NCBI RefSeq assembly: GCF_002995805.1
Contig: NZ_PVXL01000067.1
Coordinates: 1-64,000 of the forward strand
Source of the DNA: Neomoorella stamsii
GTDB lineage: Bacteria > Bacillota > DSM-521 > Neomoorellales > Neomoorellaceae
Length of the DNA stretch: 64,000 nt
Direction of reading: 5' to 3'
The notes under the pieces are model-generated. The model saw nothing but the letters and a program-made list of their open reading frames with translations, was not told the origin of the DNA and ran no database searches. This document shows, one piece after another, positions 59,900 to 64,000 of this stretch (positions within the stretch are counted from its first letter, which is position 1; each line of letters opens with the position of its first letter). The translations under genes were made by a program, and so were the position numbers.

Positions 59900-62800
59900 T
59901 TCACCCGTGCCAGGACGGCCGCGGCCTGGGCGCGGGTGAGGGGGGAGAGGGGGGCGAAGACGCCCGGCGCCACGCCGCGCATGAGGCCTTTTGTATAGGC
60001 GCGGGCCACGGCCTCCCGGCCCCACGTCGGGATTTCGTTCCAGTCGCGGAAGATATCGGCTACCGCTGGAGTAGAAGAGACGGGCGTACCGGATGTACCC
60101 AGCGGAGAAGATCCCGCCTGCCCGGCCGGGGATGCCGCCGGGAGAGGCGCGGTCGCTCCGGAGGGAGGGGCGGCCTCGTCTGCAGCGCTACCGTTCCCGG
60201 TGCCTTTACTTACTATCTCCAGGTAACGGGTGAAAAAGGCCGCCGCTTCTACGCGGCTGACGGGCCGGTCCGGGCGGAAGCTGCCGTCCTCGTAACCGGC
60301 GACCAGGCCGTGGGCCCGGGCCGCGGTCACGGCCGCCCGCGCCCATTCCGGGATGCTGGCCGCGTCGCTGAAGGGCAGGGTTTCCCCGCCACCGGGCGCC
60401 CAGCCCGCCAGGCGGGCTAGTATTGCAACCAGTTCCACCCGCCGCAATGGGCTGTCCGGCCGGAAGCTGCCGTCTTCATAGCCTGCCAGCAGGCCCCGGG
60501 CGGCTATTTTCTTGATGTCCTCCTCCGCCCAGTGGCCGCGAGTGTCCCAGAAGCCCTCTTCCAACGTATTGTCCAGGTCGATTTTCTGCCCTACCACGCC
60601 GCTCGTCGCCTGGTCCAGGGCCACCAGCAAGACGCTTTTTTCCCCGCCGGTTAAAAGCCGCTGGAAGTCGCCCCTGGCGTCCAGGGTGATTACCTCCTGC
60701 CTGCCGTCGTCAAAGTTTAAGTACAAGCGGCTGGCGGTAGTGGTCCCTTTGAGGAGGACACCGCCTTGCTGGGGCAGCACCGAAACAGCCAGTGCCGGCG
60801 GCTTGCTGCCGGGCAGCCCGGCGGCCGCCACCTGGGCCAGGATGGGTCCCTGGGGGCTTTCGAGCAGGGTCAGGGTCACGGGTACCCAGGCCGGCAGGCC
60901 GGCGGCGTCCACCCGGTAGCCGTTTAAAGTGACCAGGGTGCGGTCGCTTAAGGTATAGCTACCGCCGTCGGCGGTGCGCAAGACGCCCTTCTGCCCGTCA
61001 ACGCCGGCCAGGACTTTAACGGTTTCCCCGGCCGGGGTGGCGACGTCAACCCGCCAGGCCTTCCCCTGGCCGGGCACTGCCGTAAGGCGCACCCAGTCGC
61101 CCGGGGTCAGGGTAGCGGCGTTTATCGGGAGCCCCCACCGAAATACCTGGGTGCCGTCGTCAAGCTCAAAGAGGCGAAACTGGTTGGCAAAATCCATGAG
61201 GTAGAGGCTGCGCCGGTCTACACTCACATAAAGGACGCGGCCGTAGGTGACGGTGCTGTAAGCCGTCAGGTCAATTATCTCCCGGCTGCCCGGCATGAGA
61301 TTCAGGGCCACCCAGTCGCCGGTGCGGATAAAGTTCATCTGCACCGGCTTGCCGTCGCGTTTGACCGGCGCACCGGGGAAGAGGGTGTAGGTAGCGCCCG
61401 TGGCCAGGGTGAGGCTGCTGCCGTCAACTCTGGCTACCTTTCCCAGGGCCAGTTCCCTTTTCACGGCGATGTATTCCACCAGGCCTGTTGCCGGGTCGAG
61501 GACCAGGCGCACGGCCATACCCGGCACCAGGGTCCCCGGTTCGGCCCGCCCGGCAGCGCCGTAAGGCAGGTCGGCCCTGCCGGCGTCTACCAGTTTGTCG
61601 GCAAAGGTAACGGCTGCATGGGAACTGAAGGTATAGGGGGCATCGCGTCCCAGGAGCCAGAGTTCTCGCTTTTCCAGGTCAATGCGGGCGAGAATGCCTT
61701 CCTTTTCCTGGTAGCCGGCCAGGACCCGCCAGAGGGTCTGGGTTGACGGATTGAGGGTGGCGGCCAGAGAAAAGCCGGGCGGCAGGTCCGCGGCTACGCC
61801 GGGACGGTTGTTAACAGCAAGGCTGCCGGTAGGATTGAGGTAGTAGCCCCCAGTGCGGGCCTGGCTGTTAATCTCTAGGAACAGATCGCCCTGGCTGGTC
61901 TCCAGGGCCTGGGCGCCGGTGGCCTGCCAGCGCCGGCCCACGATGTACAGGGTATGGGGCCCCAGGTAGGCGTCGGAGCCCGGCAGGATGGAAGCGGCAC
62001 CGGCCGGGGCCACAGCGCCGTCGACGCAGTTTTTAATGCCCCCTGGCGGGGCGGTAATGGTGCGGCCTCCAGTTAAAGTTACCTGGTTGGCGCCAGGAAC
62101 CCCGGCCACTACTCCTCGCTCAAGGAGCTGGCCAAAGGCCACGGCAAAATCCTGGACTGGCTGCCGGGTCCCGGGTAGAGCGCTTTTATTGATGGTTACG
62201 GCCCGTACTTTAACTGTATAAGTGCCGGGGGGCGGGTCTTTTATGTAAACTTTCTCCACGTTGTTGCTGTGATCGGCTTTGCCGGCACCGCTATAATCAT
62301 TACCGAAAAACTGGCGGCCGTTGGGCGCAATTACCACCAGGTCCAGGTCGTTAACCAGGGCAGCCGCCGCCCCGGCTGGCGGCGCCGGGTCGGTCCAGGC
62401 CAAGGTAGCCTTGAAGGGTGCCGCTGCGGTAGTCACTTCGACCTGGAAGGTCATCTCCTCCCCGGCCGCCAGGCCCTGGCTGGCATCCACCAGGTGCATG
62501 GTCTTTTCCTCCAGGGCCAGCACCGTACCAGCGAGATCCAGGATACCGGGAAAAGCAGTCGATGGCCCGGCAGGCGGCGTCCAGGCGCCGTTGACCAGGG
62601 CGGCCTTGATAAGGGCAGCCGATGGATCGGCAAAGCCCTTTATTTTCAAGTACTGGCGCAAGACGGCCGCGGCACCGCCGGTCACAGCCGCCGCCTGGCT
62701 GGTGCCGCTCTGGACGTTATAGCTGGCATTGAGAGGGAAATTGCCTTCTACCAGGCGAGAGCGGGGGGCAACAATACCTGTGCCCGGCGCCAGGAGATCG

Positions 62801-63624
62801 GGCTTATAACGGCCGTCACCGGTGGGGCCGCGACTGGAGAAATCAGCCTGGCGGCGGGCGTCGCTGGCGTCAGGGCTGAAGGCCGGGCGCACGGACTCGC
62901 TCGCCCCTACCACCAGGGCGTTTTTGCTGTTGGCTTCGGTAGTAAGCGACCCCTGGACCGGCCCGCTGTTGCCGGCGCCGAAGATGGGAAGGAAGTCAGG
63001 GTACTGGCGGACAAAGTTGTCAATCTGGACGGCAGCATCGCGATAGGCGTTGGGACCGCCGCCCCAGCCGTCGACGTGAATGCGGACGCCAGCCTCATAG
63101 GCGGGGCGGAAGAGGCGGGTCAGATCTTCGGGGGGCGCCAGTTCGCCCCCGGAGTTTAACAGGCCCTGGAAATAGATGCTGGCTCCCGGGGCGATGCCGC
63201 GGTACTGGCCGTTTGATGCCGCACCTGTACCGGCGATAATACCGGCCAGATGGGTGCCGTGGCCGACAGGGTCGTCGGCCTTCTCCCGGCCGGCCCAGCT
63301 CTTCAACATCAGCACTTTGGGCATCTGGCCGGGGGTGCTCTGCAGGTCGGCATGAATATCGCTCACGCTGCCTGCATCCAAGCCGCTGTCGGCTAAACCT
63401 ACAATCTCGCCCTTGCCGGTAAGGCCGCTCGGCACCACTAGGCCCGGCGCCGCCAGGGGGCGGGCCCCGGTGATATCGGCGGCACGGTCGGTAAGGAAAC
63501 CCCGGCCGTGCCAGCCGGGTGTAGGTCCCAGGAGGACTGCCAGCAGCAGGAACATGGAAAGTATAGTTACCCTGGCAGTGGTTTTCAGATTATGTAAACT
63601 CATGCCTATGAGTATACTCCTCAT
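59896..63624 (-). CDS. S-layer-anchored subtilisin-like protease
   Basis: About 1242 residues. A signal peptide (RVTILSMFLLLAVLLGPTPG) is followed by an S8 domain at about 45-390 with catalytic Asp (EIVGLADSGLD), His (GHGTHLAGIIAG) and Ser (QSGTSQAAAVTGGAA). A P-domain-like jelly roll and several hundred residues of beta-rich repeats come next. Three SLH motifs lie at the C-terminus (WAEEDIKKIAARGLLAGYED, WARAAVTAARAHGLVAGYED and WGREAVARAYTKGLMRG). It should be an exported, cell-wall-bound protease. ATG 63624 is chosen; ATG 63603 is an alternative. Confidence 0.88.
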   Translation of the reverse strand: MRSILIGMSLHNLKTTARVTILSMFLLLAVLLGPTPGWHGRGFLTDRAADITGARPLAAPGLVVPSGLTGKGEIVGLADSGLDAGSVSDIHADLQSTPGQMPKVLMLKSWAGREKADDPVGHGTHLAGIIAGTGAASNGQYRGIAPGASIYFQGLLNSGGELAPPEDLTRLFRPAYEAGVRIHVDGWGGGPNAYRDAAVQIDNFVRQYPDFLPIFGAGNSGPVQGSLTTEANSKNALVVGASESVRPAFSPDASDARRQADFSSRGPTGDGRYKPDLLAPGTGIVAPRSRLVEGNFPLNASYNVQSGTSQAAAVTGGAAAVLRQYLKIKGFADPSAALIKAALVNGAWTPPAGPSTAFPGILDLAGTVLALEEKTMHLVDASQGLAAGEEMTFQVEVTTAAAPFKATLAWTDPAPPAGAAAALVNDLDLVVIAPNGRQFFGNDYSGAGKADHSNNVEKVYIKDPPPGTYTVKVRAVTINKSALPGTRQPVQDFAVAFGQLLERGVVAGVPGANQVTLTGGRTITAPPGGIKNCVDGAVAPAGAASILPGSDAYLGPHTLYIVGRRWQATGAQALETSQGDLFLEINSQARTGGYYLNPTGSLAVNNRPGVAADLPPGFSLAATLNPSTQTLWRVLAGYQEKEGILARIDLEKRELWLLGRDAPYTFSSHAAVTFADKLVDAGRADLPYGAAGRAEPGTLVPGMAVRLVLDPATGLVEYIAVKRELALGKVARVDGSSLTLATGATYTLFPGAPVKRDGKPVQMNFIRTGDWVALNLMPGSREIIDLTAYSTVTYGRVLYVSVDRRSLYLMDFANQFRLFELDDGTQVFRWGLPINAATLTPGDWVRLTAVPGQGKAWRVDVATPAGETVKVLAGVDGQKGVLRTADGGSYTLSDRTLVTLNGYRVDAAGLPAWVPVTLTLLESPQGPILAQVAAAGLPGSKPPALAVSVLPQQGGVLLKGTTTASRLYLNFDDGRQEVITLDARGDFQRLLTGGEKSVLLVALDQATSGVVGQKIDLDNTLEEGFWDTRGHWAEEDIKKIAARGLLAGYEDGSFRPDSPLRRVELVAILARLAGWAPGGGETLPFSDAASIPEWARAAVTAARAHGLVAGYEDGSFRPDRPVSRVEAAAFFTRYLEIVSKGTGNGSAADEAAPPSGATAPLPAASPAGQAGSSPLGTSGTPVSSTPAVADIFRDWNEIPTWGREAVARAYTKGLMRGVAPGVFAPLSPLTRAQAAAVLARVK

Positions 63625-63807
63625 CTCAAGCTTTTCCTCAAACTTCTCACAATGGTAACCAGTTAAGTTGCTGTTGTTATTAGCAGCTTGCATCCTGAAG
63701 CTGCAGCCGGGGCCAGGAAACACAGCAGTACGCTGCTCGCTTGAGGGTAAGGGATTGTTTAGCTTTCAGGCAATGAGGCTGGTCCTGGTGTATAGTGGGC
63801 ATGGGAA

Positions 63808-64000
63808 TCAACCCCTCTTATGGGCCTGCCGCAGTACAACCAACATAAACTTCGGCAGGGCCAGCGTTCTTTTGACCCTCCCGGGCTCCTGAATCACCCG
63901 GTACAGCCACTCCAGGTTCAAGCGCTGCACCCAGGTCGGCGCCCGTTGCACCCGTCCCGCCAGGACATCGAAACTACCCCCCACGCCCATGACCACCGGC
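63808..64000 (-). CDS. WecG/TagA/CpsF-type glycosyltransferase, C-terminal part
   Basis: Runs off the window end. The visible 63 residues (VVMGVGGSFDVLAGRVQRAP, then TWVQRLNLEWLYRVIQEPGR) are the conserved C-terminal part of the family that transfers N-acetylmannosamine-type sugars onto lipid-linked precursors of wall polymers. The start lies beyond 64000. Confidence 0.85.
   Translation of the reverse strand, partial: PVVMGVGGSFDVLAGRVQRAPTWVQRLNLEWLYRVIQEPGRVKRTLALPKFMLVVLRQAHKRG

Noticed and set aside
62269..63159. 296-codon plus-strand open frame
   Set aside because: Antisense to the subtilase catalytic domain, with no ribosome site or recognisable motif.

Overview
The window looks like chromosomal DNA of a thermophilic acetogen close to Moorella (Clostridia, Moorellaceae). 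I infer this from gene content and protein style, not from a database search. The evidence is a tungsten/selenium-type formate dehydrogenase with an in-frame UGA, a 2-oxoacid:ferredoxin oxidoreductase, LUD-type lactate-oxidation genes, many TTG/GTG starts and moderately high GC. It is mostly chromosomal metabolism interrupted by an accessory zone rich in toxin-antitoxin genes and relic genes.

Layout. 1-2.6 kb: a poly-C run, a DDE insertion sequence, a tRNA-Lys/Glu/Asp operon and a DUF4160/DUF2442 pair. 2.6-7.9 kb (minus): a lactate/2-hydroxyacid oxidation operon (GlcF-like, LutC, LutB-LutA fusion, GntR regulator) whose flavin dehydrogenase gene is reduced to a C-terminal stump. 8-12 kb (minus): purA, a COG2509 flavoprotein and an EamA transporter. 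12-17.6 kb (minus): a sigma-54 operon with a four-subunit 2-oxoacid:ferredoxin oxidoreductase, a lone aconitase-type large subunit and a dicarboxylate-type transporter, divergent from a PrpR-type activator at 18-20 kb. 20-26 kb: a coiled-coil repeat protein, then the formate dehydrogenase operon (NuoE-like, NuoF-like and Sec-containing catalytic subunit). 26-28.3 kb: an FMN hydroxyacid oxidase and a C-terminal protease.

28.4-40.4 kb is accessory DNA: three MNT/HEPN modules (two with broken HEPN genes), two TumE-type modules, an EmrAB/MarR efflux operon with a deleted extra adaptor, and two copies of a decayed Rpn-type gene flanking a TumE module. 40.4-56.7 kb holds two parallel envelope modules. 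Each combines a secreted stalk-domain protein, a TolC-like protein and an ECF sigma/anti-sigma pair; the second also carries an RND pump and its adaptor. I found ECF-type promoters with a constant 17-nt spacer at both sigma genes, at one stalk gene and at one anti-sigma gene. This is the strongest candidate for an undescribed regulated surface/export system. 57-59 kb holds debris of a third such sigma/anti-sigma unit, another decayed Rpn gene, a Doc module and a HicAB pair with a frameshifted toxin. 59.9-63.6 kb encodes a large S-layer-anchored subtilisin, and the window ends inside a WecG/TagA-type glycosyltransferase.

A recurrent theme is genes reduced to joined N- and C-terminal fragments by internal deletion. 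In toxin-antitoxin pairs the damage falls mainly on the toxin gene.
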